Shown one piece after another: positions 56,701-64,000 of a stretch of DNA of 64,000 bases (its first letter is position 1; each line of letters starts with the position of its first letter). The position numbers and the translations under genes were made by a program. A model generated the notes under the pieces. The model searched no databases. It was given only the letters and a program-made list of their open reading frames with translations, and was not told where the DNA came from. The stretch spans positions 119,787 through 183,786 of the forward strand of contig JAQVCW010000003.1 in assembly GCA_028689585.1 (NCBI GenBank), given 5' to 3'. The DNA comes from Lachnospiraceae bacterium. GTDB taxonomy: Bacteria; Bacillota; Clostridia; Lachnospirales; Lachnospiraceae.

Positions 56701-57202
56701 CCCGAAAGCCCTGGTAGAGAAGCCCGATATCCTTCAGCTTATACTGGAGCTGAGGTTTTTGCTCCGCCAGACCGATCATGCCCTCCAGCTCGTCCTCTGT
56801 AATTTCGTATTGAGCCAGCTCTGACAGCATGGATTTTATTTCGGAAATATAACCCGGTTTATTCAGCCGGCTTCCCAGCAGGCTCAGCTTCTCTTCCAGG
56901 CCGGATGCCACCTTCCGGATCAGAAGATTTTTGCCGGTCTCCGTCAGCACGGTTCTCTTTGGAACGCCGGTCTCTTCAAAGACACGATAGGCAAGTCTTT
57001 GAAAACTGAGAATGTCAATGTTCAAAATACCGTGCTTTGGATGCAGCCGGACCAGTTCCTTCTGTGTCTGCATCGTAAACTGCTCCGGCACCACTACGAT
57101 GTAGCCTTTCTCCGGATGCTGAATTGACGCTTTTATTATATTGCTGTATAGCGTATGGGATTTTCCGCTGCCGGATCCTCCCAGAATTAACTGCAATGAC
57201 AT
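53750..57202 (-). CDS. addB: ATP-dependent nuclease subunit B (AddB)
   Basis: Partner of AddA: inactivated helicase fold with Walker A GGSGSGKSHTL (residues 8-18) and a C-terminal nuclease with an iron-sulfur staple (first Cys in CAFAHFAEYG near 800, last three in CDYCEFADIC near 1120) and VVDYKSGNTSFD. 1150 aa, usual length. Start at ATG 57202, about 90 nt after the YARHG gene. AddAB replaces RecBCD in Firmicutes. Confidence 0.95.
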   Translation of the reverse strand: MSLQLILGGSGSGKSHTLYSNIIKASIQHPEKGYIVVVPEQFTMQTQKELVRLHPKHGILNIDILSFQRLAYRVFEETGVPKRTVLTETGKNLLIRKVASGLEEKLSLLGSRLNKPGYISEIKSMLSELAQYEITEDELEGMIGLAEQKPQLQYKLKDIGLLYQGFREYQKDRFITAEEMLDLFCQEAPHSKRLKNSVLAFDGFTGFTPVQQKALRRLMELVPQLQITVTIDPKENLTGVWQEHELFSLSKKTIHILMEIARESGTELLEPVVLSGEPGRFQKGGELDFLEQHLFRYGKVKPYQRTSVSSAKQELSLHTARNPVEEARFAARTISRLVKEEGFRYRDIAVITGDLNAYGNYVKKVFEEYELPCFVDRTVQILLNPCLELVRGAFGVVDSSFSYESMFRLLRTGLLGLKREETDRLENYVLALGIRGESRWQQEWTVKTSAMSEEEPLVCNGYREKIMEMLQPFLETMKEKEAPLKEYTEGLYELMVSYHMQEQLKAYEERFTGEGQLEKAKEYSQIYGIVLALLDEAVDLLGTERVTRKEFEEILEAGFSEARVGVIPPGIDQVHVGDMERTRLNHIKVLFFLGLNDGWIPSKEGRGGIVSELEREFLQEAGVELAPTARQNSYIQRFYLYLGLTKPEQRLYLSYCRSSSDGTAMRPSYLAAAIQKMFPDCVPEDEDALESPLLRITSRKTGLPYLAEGLRSIRQEQEGTPEGLWRELFCQYESDPKYREKAKRLMEAAFTVFGGDGLRRDTARALYGQVLENSVTRLEQFASCAFAHFAEYGLGLEERDEYSVRSMDLGNIFHQALELFSKKLECSEYNWFSVPDQVRDELMEQCVQETAENYGARVFFSSARNAYLIERMKRILRRSIWALHEQVKAGSFVPSNFEVSFSAAENLAAVNIALSEEEKMRLRGRIDRVDVKEEEDRVYVKVVDYKSGNTSFDLISLYYGLQLQLVVYLNAAMEMEKRIHPEKKVIPAGIFYYRMKDPLLDGGARRTPEEINGEILKKLRVDGLVNEDPEVVQSLDAGFEKASMVIPVGRKADGSWTAASSVASTLQLEQLSGFVQDKLQSLGREILQGRVKASPYERKKKTACDYCEFADICGFDLRIPGSTYRRLKEFPEEEIWEKLKKETEYGSKTE

Positions 57203-57289
57203 TCTATTTCTCCATTCTGCCTGTTTTTACTTCATTCAAGACCGCCTATAGAGGCCGGAATCACTCCCGCACTGAAATGTACCTGACCT

Positions 57290-58483
57290 TTAGTACAGTT
57301 GGTAGCCGTTGGCACTTCTGGCGTACTCATGTTTTTCCAAAAGAGCTATATTCGCAGCCTCATAATCATTGAACACCTCCGGTGAAAACTGCGCCAGCGG
57401 CAGTGTCCCGTAATACCAGTATTTGCTGTTGAAATAATCCCTCAGCTCCTGCTTTTGAAAAACATACCCTCTTCTGGCATAAATCTCATTTTTAGCATAA
57501 TTGAGCTGCTGAAGCGACATACCGCTGATCTCTTCCGCGGACAGATAGCGGATATTGCTGTCCCAGATTATAAAATCACTGGCAGCCGGCACGTAGTTGT
57601 CATACTCCGTATAGGAGCCGATGGCGCCATAATCATATCCGGCCTGATCTGTCACATAGCCGCCGGATGCTTTTGCATACTCTGCCGCATAAAGCGCTGC
57701 TGCATTGGTTTTTTCATAGGAATTCAGCAGTTCATCGGAAAAAGCATCCGGGCTGATATAACCATAATACCAGTTTTTCAGGCTAAAGTAATCAGAAAGT
57801 TCCTGAGAAGAAAACATTCTGCCTCTTCTGGCATAGATTTCATTCTTCGCATAATTCAGTTCCTGCAAAGATAACCGGGAAATCTCAGCTTCGGAAATAT
57901 ATCTCTGATCGCTGTCATAGAAAATATAAGTATCCGGATCCACATACCCGTCGTAATAGACGGAATCCATATACTGATAAAGCTCTGCATAATCATAAGC
58001 TTCCGTATCCAGCGTATAACCGCCCATCTGCTGTTCCTTCGCATCCAGCAGATCCACATTAGCTGACTCGTATACATTCAGCATATTCTGAGTAAATTCA
58101 GATGGATCATACAGCCCGCAATACCAGTATTGACTGTAAAAATAATCCTGCAGCTCAGTGGATGAAAACAACCGGCCGTTGCGTGCATAGATCTCGTTTT
58201 TTGCATAGCAGGCCGTCTGTGCAGACATACCGGCAATATCCGAATCGGTCAGATAGGTGCTGGAAGCATCCGGAACGAGAAATCCATACACTGAATCTGC
58301 GTAGATTTTCTGTCTGCCGCCCATCATCAAAAACGCAGTCAACATAAAAACCGCCATCCAGAATAATTTCTCCCAAAATATATTCCGGCAGCACAGGATC
58401 TGCACCCTTTCCCTATTTCCTTCTCTCTGTTCCATCTGTTTCATCTGTCCGCAATAATCCGTATACCTGTTCATCTCCATCAT
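57290..58483 (-). CDS. Membrane-anchored protein with three YARHG domains
   Basis: 397 aa. A basic, cysteine-containing N-terminus (about 1-38), one TM segment (LFWMAVFMLTAFLMMGG), then three YARHG repeats outside the cell (about 75-145, 195-265, 315-385), each with YAKNEIYAR.GR.F and a tyrosine/tryptophan-rich end (YWYCGLYDPSEF, NWYYGYISPDAF, YWYYGTLPLAQF). YARHG domains are thought to bind cell-surface polymers; no enzymatic motif is present. The ORF opens in an R2 repeat at 58582; a GGGGGG-type ribosome site sets ATG 58483. Codirectional with addB. Confidence 0.85.
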   Translation of the reverse strand: MMEMNRYTDYCGQMKQMEQREGNRERVQILCCRNIFWEKLFWMAVFMLTAFLMMGGRQKIYADSVYGFLVPDASSTYLTDSDIAGMSAQTACYAKNEIYARNGRLFSSTELQDYFYSQYWYCGLYDPSEFTQNMLNVYESANVDLLDAKEQQMGGYTLDTEAYDYAELYQYMDSVYYDGYVDPDTYIFYDSDQRYISEAEISRLSLQELNYAKNEIYARRGRMFSSQELSDYFSLKNWYYGYISPDAFSDELLNSYEKTNAAALYAAEYAKASGGYVTDQAGYDYGAIGSYTEYDNYVPAASDFIIWDSNIRYLSAEEISGMSLQQLNYAKNEIYARRGYVFQKQELRDYFNSKYWYYGTLPLAQFSPEVFNDYEAANIALLEKHEYARSANGYQLY

Positions 58484-58512
58484 AGAAAGCCCCCCTTTTA
58501 TCTGTGAACGCC

Positions 58513-58598
58513 GGCCCAGCCTGAATTTGCTGATCTCAAATGGACTGACGCTGCATGTCAAATTTTCATAAAAACTTGACACAGTTTTCGAAACATCC
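58513..58598. repeat. Double-hairpin repeat (family R2), diverged copy
   Basis: Carries GGACTGACGCTGCATGTCAA, TTTTCATAAAAACTTGACAC and a degraded first hairpin (AATTTGCTGATCTCAAAT). Upstream of the YARHG gene; 58599-58740 shows nothing further. Confidence 0.75.
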
Positions 58599-58742
58599 GT
58601 TGTCTATACTGACATCATAACATCCCCCTCCCCGGAGTGCCATCGGATTTCCCTGAATTATTTATGAAGTGTTTCTTAAAATTCAGGAACACCTCTGCAA
58701 TCCCATATGCCAAAGGCTGTTCTCGTATGGGATGGTCAGCAA

Positions 58743-58782
58743 AGGCTGCCGCCACAGACCTTCTCATCTGCAGCGGCAGCCT
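58743..58782 (-). terminator. Terminator of valS
   Basis: AGGCTGCCGC pairs with GCGGCAGCCT, followed by a short T-run, 40 nt past the stop. Confidence 0.65.
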
Positions 58783-58822
58783 CATGCCGGCATTTCATTT
58801 TCTGATCGCAGGCCCTGCCTTC

Positions 58823-61474
58823 TTACCTCTTCAACTGCTCCAGTCTCTCCTGCACCTGAGTCATAAGCTGAGTATATTTTTCCAGCTTTGCTTTTTCCTC
58901 ATCAATCTTTTCCTGAGGCGCTTTGCTGATAAATCTCTCATTTTTCAGCATGCCGTTGGAGCGGGCCAGCTCTTTTTCCAGCTTCTTTTCTTCCGTCTTC
59001 AGACGTTCGATTTCCTTCTCAATATCCACCAGCTCCGCAAACGGCATATAAATAGAGGCCTCATGGATCAATGCGGACACGGCGTCCTCTGCGATGCCTT
59101 CTTTATTCTGCTGTACCGTCACTTCGCTGGCATAGCCTAACGTAGCAAAGAATACCCTTCCATTTTCAAAAATAGTACGGATTTCTTCTTTATCTGAAAC
59201 CACAAATACCTTTGCTTTCCTGCTTGGCGGAACATTCATGCCGGTACGCACATTCCGGATCGCGCGCACTGCCTCTTTAATGGTTTCTACTGCTTTCTCA
59301 TCCTCTTCGAAATCCCAGTCCCTGGTATACTCCGGCCAGGAAGAAATCATGATAGACTCCTCTTCTGACTGAAGGGTACAGAAAATTTCTTCCGTAATAA
59401 ACGGCATAAAAGGATGCAGCAGTTTCAATGCCTGAATCAATACTGTTTTCAGCGTCCACAGCGCCGCTGCTTTTGTGGTGTCTTCCTCATCGTACAGACG
59501 GGGCTTCACCATCTCAATATACCAGTCGCAGAATTCTTCCCAGATAAAATCATATACCTTCTGTACGGCAATGCCCAGTTCATAGCGGTCCATATTGTCG
59601 CTGACTTCTCTTGCCAGCTTATTTACCTTGGATAACACCCATTTATCCGCACTGGTCAGTGTGGTCAGATCAATCTGTGCCGGAGCTTCTGCCTTCTCCA
59701 GATTCATCATGATAAATCTGGAAGCATTCCAGACCTTATTGGCAAAGTTGCGGGAAGCTTCTACTCTTTCATAATAGAAACGCATGTCATTGCCCGGTGC
59801 ATTCCCTGTCATCAGCGTCAGACGCAGTGCATCCGCTCCGTACTGGTCGATTACCTCCAGCGGATCGATGCCGTTGCCCAGGGATTTGCTCATCTTGCGC
59901 CCCTGAGAATCCCGTACCAGACCATGGATCAGCACATGATGGAAAGGTGATTTTCCGGTCTGCTCCAGGGAAGAAAATACCATACGGATAACCCAGAAGA
60001 AAATAATATCGTAACCGGTCACCAGCACATCGGTGGGGAAGAAATAATCCATCTCCGGTGTCTTATCCGGCCAGCCCAGGGTAGAAAACGGCCACAATGC
60101 GGAAGAAAACCAGGTATCCAGCGTATCTTCATCCTGAGTGAAATGGGTACCGCCGCACTTCGGGCATTTCGCGGGAGCGCCGCCCTTCACAACTACAGCT
60201 TCACCGCATTCATCGCAGTAATAAGCCGGGATCCGGTGCCCCCACCACAACTGTCTGGAAATGCACCAGTCTCTGATATTGTCCAGCCAGTGGGTATAAA
60301 TCTTATCAAAACGCTCCGGAACAAAATTCAGGTCTTCCGTCTTCAGCACATCCAGCGCTGCCTCTGCCATTTCCTTCATGCGAACGAACCACTGCGGCTT
60401 GATCATAGGCTCTACCGTAGTATGGCAGCGGTCATGAGTACCTACCGCATGTGTATGGGGAACCACCTTCACCAGCAGCCCCTGTGCTTCCAGATCTGCC
60501 ACCATGGCCTTTCTGGCTTCATAACGGTCCATGCCCGCATACTTTCCGCCCAGTTCATTTACGGTAGCGTCATCATTTAAAATATTGATCTCTGCAAGAT
60601 TATGGCGTTTTCCCACTTCAAAGTCATTGGGATCATGAGCCGGGGTAATCTTTACACAGCCGGTTCCAAATTCTTTATCCACATATTCATCTGCGATAAC
60701 CGGAATTTCCCGGTCAGTCAGCGGAAGCTTCAGCATCTTGCCGATGATATCCTGATACCGCTCATCGGATGGATTTACTGCCACCGCGGTATCTCCCAGC
60801 AGAGTCTCCGGACGGGTGGTGGCAATCTCCACAAATCGTCCTTCTTCTCCCACGACGGGATAATTGATATGCCAGAAAAATCCGTTCTGATCCTCATGCT
60901 CTACTTCTGCATCCGAAAGTGAGGTCTGGCACTTCGGGCACCAGTTGATGATACGGCTGCCTTTGTAGATCCAGCCTTTTTCATATAATTTTACAAATAC
61001 CTCTTCTACCGCTTTGGAGCAGCCCTCATCCATGGTAAAACGCTCTCTGTCCCAGTCAGCAGAAGCTCCCAACTTATGAAGCTGGTTAATAATGCGGCTG
61101 CCGTAGTCCTCTTTCCATTTCCAGGCATACTTCAGGAACTCCTCACGGCCGATTTCCTGCTTGTCGATCCCCTGCTCCTTGAGCATATTGGTAACCTTCA
61201 CCTCAGTTGCGATGGCTGCATGATCCGTTCCCGGCTGCCACAATGCTTCATAGCCCTGCATTCTCTTATAACGGATCAGAATATCCTGCATGGTATTATC
61301 CAGCGCATGTCCCATGTGAAGCTGTCCGGTTACATTGGGCGGCGGCATCACGATGGTAAATGGTTTCCTGCTTCGGTTTACTTCGGCATGAAAATACTTC
61401 TTTTCCAGCCATTTTTCATAAATGCGGTCCTCAATTCCCTTGGGGTCATAGGTCTTTGCCAGTTCTTTGCTCAT
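58823..61474 (-). CDS. valS: Valine-tRNA ligase
   Basis: Class I aminoacyl-tRNA synthetase, 883 aa. HIGH-type motif [17 protein letters not shown] (near residue 42), editing domain in the middle, zinc-like CDECGEAV...CPKCGG (near 410), KMSKS ([11 protein letters not shown] near 520), anticodon-binding domain, and a C-terminal coiled coil (about 815-883) typical of ValRS. Single gene under T-box control. Confidence 0.98.
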   Translation of the reverse strand: MSKELAKTYDPKGIEDRIYEKWLEKKYFHAEVNRSRKPFTIVMPPPNVTGQLHMGHALDNTMQDILIRYKRMQGYEALWQPGTDHAAIATEVKVTNMLKEQGIDKQEIGREEFLKYAWKWKEDYGSRIINQLHKLGASADWDRERFTMDEGCSKAVEEVFVKLYEKGWIYKGSRIINWCPKCQTSLSDAEVEHEDQNGFFWHINYPVVGEEGRFVEIATTRPETLLGDTAVAVNPSDERYQDIIGKMLKLPLTDREIPVIADEYVDKEFGTGCVKITPAHDPNDFEVGKRHNLAEINILNDDATVNELGGKYAGMDRYEARKAMVADLEAQGLLVKVVPHTHAVGTHDRCHTTVEPMIKPQWFVRMKEMAEAALDVLKTEDLNFVPERFDKIYTHWLDNIRDWCISRQLWWGHRIPAYYCDECGEAVVVKGGAPAKCPKCGGTHFTQDEDTLDTWFSSALWPFSTLGWPDKTPEMDYFFPTDVLVTGYDIIFFWVIRMVFSSLEQTGKSPFHHVLIHGLVRDSQGRKMSKSLGNGIDPLEVIDQYGADALRLTLMTGNAPGNDMRFYYERVEASRNFANKVWNASRFIMMNLEKAEAPAQIDLTTLTSADKWVLSKVNKLAREVSDNMDRYELGIAVQKVYDFIWEEFCDWYIEMVKPRLYDEEDTTKAAALWTLKTVLIQALKLLHPFMPFITEEIFCTLQSEEESIMISSWPEYTRDWDFEEDEKAVETIKEAVRAIRNVRTGMNVPPSRKAKVFVVSDKEEIRTIFENGRVFFATLGYASEVTVQQNKEGIAEDAVSALIHEASIYMPFAELVDIEKEIERLKTEEKKLEKELARSNGMLKNERFISKAPQEKIDEEKAKLEKYTQLMTQVQERLEQLKR

Positions 61475-61515
61475 ATTTTCCTCCTGATTTCCTGTTCCGG
61501 TATGTTTTCATGAAT

Positions 61516-61820
61516 CAAAAAAGCCCTCTGTCAAAAGACAAAGGGCGAATAAACGCGGTACCACCTTAGTTCATATGCGCAAAATAACGCATACCTCATT
61601 CCCTGTAACGCCGGTCAGCGTGAAAACCTACTGTCAGTCCATGCATCGGCTTTCACCGTATGATACAGACCAACCCATTCAGTTCTCCGGTTCCAAAGCT
61701 ACCTTCTGCATCCGCTTTCCCGGATTGTCTTCCAGCCAGTGAACAATCCTCTCTGCCGGCGCGTCATGCGTACTCCTCTTTGTCTTAACCTTTTTCTGAT
61801 TTATCTAACTAAATGAACTC
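61516..61820 (-). ncRNA. T-box leader of valS
   Basis: The minus strand carries the T-box core AAGGTGGTACCGCG (61571-61558), which can form the antiterminator, followed by terminator GCCCTTTGTC...GACAGAGGGC with TTTTTT (61542-61516). Stem I lies upstream; a GTA at 61702-61700 is a suitable valine specifier. Uncharged tRNA-Val would open expression. Confidence 0.92.
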
Positions 61821-61826
61821 CTGTTT

Positions 61827-61855
61827 ATCTTAGCGAAATCATTCGTCTTTGTCAA
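61827..61855 (-). promoter_or_regulatory. Promoter of the valS T-box transcript
   Basis: TTGACA (61855-61850), 17 bp, TAAGAT (61832-61827). Confidence 0.8.
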
Positions 61856-61922
61856 GGGCAAAACAAAAATCTCTTTTCCGGCAGAAGCAGTTCTGTAAGT
61901 GGTACCGCGTTTTTCGTTTCTG

Positions 61923-63500
61923 TTACTTCTGGCTGATATCTACAAATTTGTCCTTCATGTCAATTGCATAAGTCAGTACCATGTTTTCCAGCAGATCCTC
62001 ATCCATTATATAAACAAGTGTAATATCTTTTTCTTCCCCTGCTGCCAGCGTATGCTCGCCCCAGACTGTTTCCGCCTTCTTCTCCTGATAATTGGTCTCC
62101 TCACTGCAGTAAACAGAATCGCTTCCATTCACCAGCATTCCGGTCTGCCATTCCAGCATAAAATCAACATCCAGAATGCTGTAGTCTTTCTCCAGATATG
62201 CATAGTTTCCGCTCTCTGTTTTCTTCAGCGGCATCAGGAACGGAGTGGATACCGGGGTCTCCTCCTGTGCATTATTTTTTTCATGGACCTTCACGATGAC
62301 ATACTTGGAATTCACGCCGGTTTCTTCCGTCTGCTCTCCCGTATTCAGATCGGTGACCTTCCTGCCGTGAGGCTTGATGGTGCCGTCCTCGTTCATGGCC
62401 GGTGCCACCTGTTCTTCATAGCGGTTAAAATGAGAACTGTCGTATTCCTCCAGCGACAAGCTGTCACTTATCCGTACCTCCGTCACTGCCACTTCTACGT
62501 TCTCATCCAAGCCGTAAATATTGCCGACCGTGAGGGAATCTCCGATATTTTTTACCAGGGCACCATCTACTCCGGCGTTTCTCTCCGCTGCTGCTTCCTC
62601 CTTCCACGCCTGCTGCTCTGACTGCTTCGTTTCATTTATTTTTTCACGCTCCTCCACCGGAAGGTAGGCAAGCTCTGTATCCAGCATCTTAATATCCAGC
62701 CCTTCGGCGACTTTTTTCATCTCATCCACAGACACGGTATCCGTTCCATCATAGCCCCAGTTGATCTGGATCATATATCCTTCGATCGGATTGAACATCA
62801 GAATGCTTCCATTTTCTGACGCATCCTTCCAGGTAAAGATGCGGGTATCCAGTCCCTGTATTTTAGTTTCCTCCTCGCTGGAAACATTTTTGTATTCAAA
62901 GACAGTTCCGTTCCAGGTGCTTATGATATTGTCCAGCTTTGTGGCATTGTACACTTCAATGCCGTAACCGCCAATATAGTTTCCATCTGCATCCCGTTTT
63001 TCGTAACTGATAAACTGTGAATTTGGCTGCAGCGCATCTTCTTCCTTCCTGCGCTCCTGGTACTGCTTTCTCAGTTCTGCCTCGTCAAGCTCCGGATCTC
63101 CTTCCAGCATCAATGCCACAAATTCATCCTCACTTTCCTCTGTGGCTTCATTCTTTGTATAACCTTCCGGAGCATAGGTGGGCGTTACGATCAAATCATG
63201 TGCCACTGCCTCTTTATCCAGTTTGATTTCATATTTTGTGGTGTTGTCCTCTTCCACTTTATTCCATGAAAATACTCCTGTTGCTGCCATTACACCGATT
63301 GAAATGACTCCGCACAATGCGGCTGCCGTCACAGCTACTTTTAGTTTTCTTCTTTTCGCCATAAATATAATCTTCTCCCCATTCTCTCTCTGCTCAAGTT
63401 CTCTGCAGGTTTCGCCGATTCTCTGCTGCACTTTTTCCGGAATTTTAATATCTTCCTGTAAAATTCTGGACAATTCCGAATCCGTCCGATTTTTTTTCAT
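61923..63500 (-). CDS. DUF4179-type membrane protein, probable anti-sigma factor
   Basis: 525 aa. A cytosolic N-terminal region of about 50 residues, one TM segment (VAVTAAALCGVISIGVMAA, near 55-72) and a long outer domain (DUF4179-like front, acidic throughout). The gene overlaps the 3' end of an ECF sigma gene by 56 nt, the usual arrangement for a sigma/anti-sigma pair, so the N-terminal part probably holds the sigma factor. The outer signal is unknown. No zinc-binding HxxxCxxC motif is seen, so it is not a ZAS-type anti-sigma. Confidence 0.85.
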   Translation of the reverse strand: MKKNRTDSELSRILQEDIKIPEKVQQRIGETCRELEQRENGEKIIFMAKRRKLKVAVTAAALCGVISIGVMAATGVFSWNKVEEDNTTKYEIKLDKEAVAHDLIVTPTYAPEGYTKNEATEESEDEFVALMLEGDPELDEAELRKQYQERRKEEDALQPNSQFISYEKRDADGNYIGGYGIEVYNATKLDNIISTWNGTVFEYKNVSSEEETKIQGLDTRIFTWKDASENGSILMFNPIEGYMIQINWGYDGTDTVSVDEMKKVAEGLDIKMLDTELAYLPVEEREKINETKQSEQQAWKEEAAAERNAGVDGALVKNIGDSLTVGNIYGLDENVEVAVTEVRISDSLSLEEYDSSHFNRYEEQVAPAMNEDGTIKPHGRKVTDLNTGEQTEETGVNSKYVIVKVHEKNNAQEETPVSTPFLMPLKKTESGNYAYLEKDYSILDVDFMLEWQTGMLVNGSDSVYCSEETNYQEKKAETVWGEHTLAAGEEKDITLVYIMDEDLLENMVLTYAIDMKDKFVDISQK

Positions 63501-64000
63501 ATTCCTTCACCACCCTTTTATTGTCCTGCCCGTAATAGAGCGCAAACTTTTTTCTTCCTCTGGACAGTCGTGTCTTTACGGTATTTTCCGTAATGGAAAG
63601 CAATTCTGCGATCTCTCTGATCTGAAATCCCTCCACATAGTACAGTGTCAATACCACCCGGTATTTGTCATCCAGCATGTTTATGAGGACATTAAACTCC
63701 ACTTTATCCTCCTGAGAGCTGTCATCTTCGATTTCCGGAAGCACATCTACGCTGCAGGTTCTGCGCTGCTCCTTCAGGATATCATTGCACTTGTTGATCA
63801 GGATCCGGATCAGCCAAGTTTTAAAGTACCTCGGACGTTTCAGATCCGTCAGCTTTTCAAAGCAGATGAGGATCGTTTCCTGAATGGCATCCGCAATATC
63901 GTCTTCACTGCGCAGATAACTCCTGGCGACCTTGTACATACCCTGTGTATTCTGCCTGATCAATTCTGAAAATGCAGCATTGTCACCACATTGTGCTTTT
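63445..64000 (-). CDS. ECF-type RNA polymerase sigma factor (5' end outside window)
   Basis: The frame is open to the window edge (bases 63964-64000 read KAQCGDNAAFSE), so the start lies further right. Region 2 (MYKVARSYL, AIQETILICFEKLTDLKRP, FKTWLIRILINKC) and region 4 (YYVEGFQIREIAELLSITENTVKTRLSRGRKK) are clear. Overlaps and precedes the DUF4179 gene, its likely antagonist. Target promoters cannot be inferred here. Confidence 0.93.
   Translation of the reverse strand, partial: KAQCGDNAAFSELIRQNTQGMYKVARSYLRSEDDIADAIQETILICFEKLTDLKRPRYFKTWLIRILINKCNDILKEQRRTCSVDVLPEIEDDSSQEDKVEFNVLINMLDDKYRVVLTLYYVEGFQIREIAELLSITENTVKTRLSRGRKKFALYYGQDNKRVVKEYEKKSDGFGIVQNFTGRY

Noticed and set aside
61890..61922. 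AAGTGGTACCGCG followed by TTTTTCG on the plus strand looks like a second T-box core.
   Set aside because: No plus-strand synthetase or amino acid gene follows and no stem I precedes it; GGTACC is palindromic, so the match is probably a relic or chance beside the real valS T-box.

Overview
The window looks like chromosomal DNA of a Gram-positive anaerobe of the Lachnospiraceae (Clostridia; Blautia/Ruminococcus/Dorea-like). The reasons are the strong AGGAGG ribosome sites, near-consensus sigma-A promoters, an [FeFe]-hydrogenase, formate-tetrahydrofolate ligase beside a formate channel, AddAB in place of RecBCD, a murB-rapZ-whiA-crh cluster, T-box control of valS and a CIRCE operator. The genus cannot be fixed from the sequence. 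Almost every gene is on the minus strand; only merR, a carbonic anhydrase and an AGCS symporter are on the plus strand.

Layout. 1-2.3 kb: 5' part of a hydrogenase ORF that runs in frame into a rubredoxin domain, a 300-nt hairpin element, and a small conserved protein. 2.6-11.7 kb: a MATE pump behind a leader terminator, a UvrD/PcrA-like helicase and an MrfA/YprA-like helicase in one operon, and lon with a CIRCE site. 11.7-18.3 kb: a hybrid sensor kinase with two periplasmic-binding-type sensor domains, and a P-type cation ATPase behind a yybP-ykoY (Mn2+) riboswitch. 18.4-22.4 kb: an ABC-class ATPase, ilvC with paired TTGT-N3-ACAA operators, and a FadR-type regulator. 22.56-30.23 kb: an apparently acquired block bounded by a 42-45 bp imperfect inverted repeat. 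It holds a CPBP protease, an ECF transporter (S, T, fused A-A'), a wrecked ABC exporter, TetR, a serine-recombinase fossil, an SDR/MerR pair and small debris.

30.2-36.7 kb: formate channel, formate-THF ligase (fhs) with a long leader that reads as a ZTP riboswitch followed by a THF riboswitch, each with its own terminator, then NAD synthetase and Hsp33. 36.7-42.5 kb: a metal-exporter-like permease, an ABC-F protein, a second giant hairpin, a beta-carbonic anhydrase and a sodium:alanine symporter. 42.5-58.5 kb: a co-directional cluster crh-whiA-rapZ-murB-(yfhO::aminotransferase)-addA-addB-YARHG protein, with repeated small hairpin elements between genes. 58.8-64 kb: valS with its T-box, then a DUF4179 anti-sigma-like protein and its ECF sigma factor, which runs off the right edge.

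Themes. One-carbon metabolism is concentrated around fhs and the formate channel and appears to be gated by two folate/purine-status RNAs in series. DNA repair is well represented (MrfA-like, UvrD-like, AddA, AddB). Three dispersed repeat families (giant hairpins, a double-hairpin of about 80 bp, and a shared 5'-leader hairpin), a 122-bp tandem repeat, and in-frame minisatellites inside two helicase genes account for much of the non-coding or unusual sequence. No tRNA, rRNA, CRISPR array or intact insertion sequence was found.
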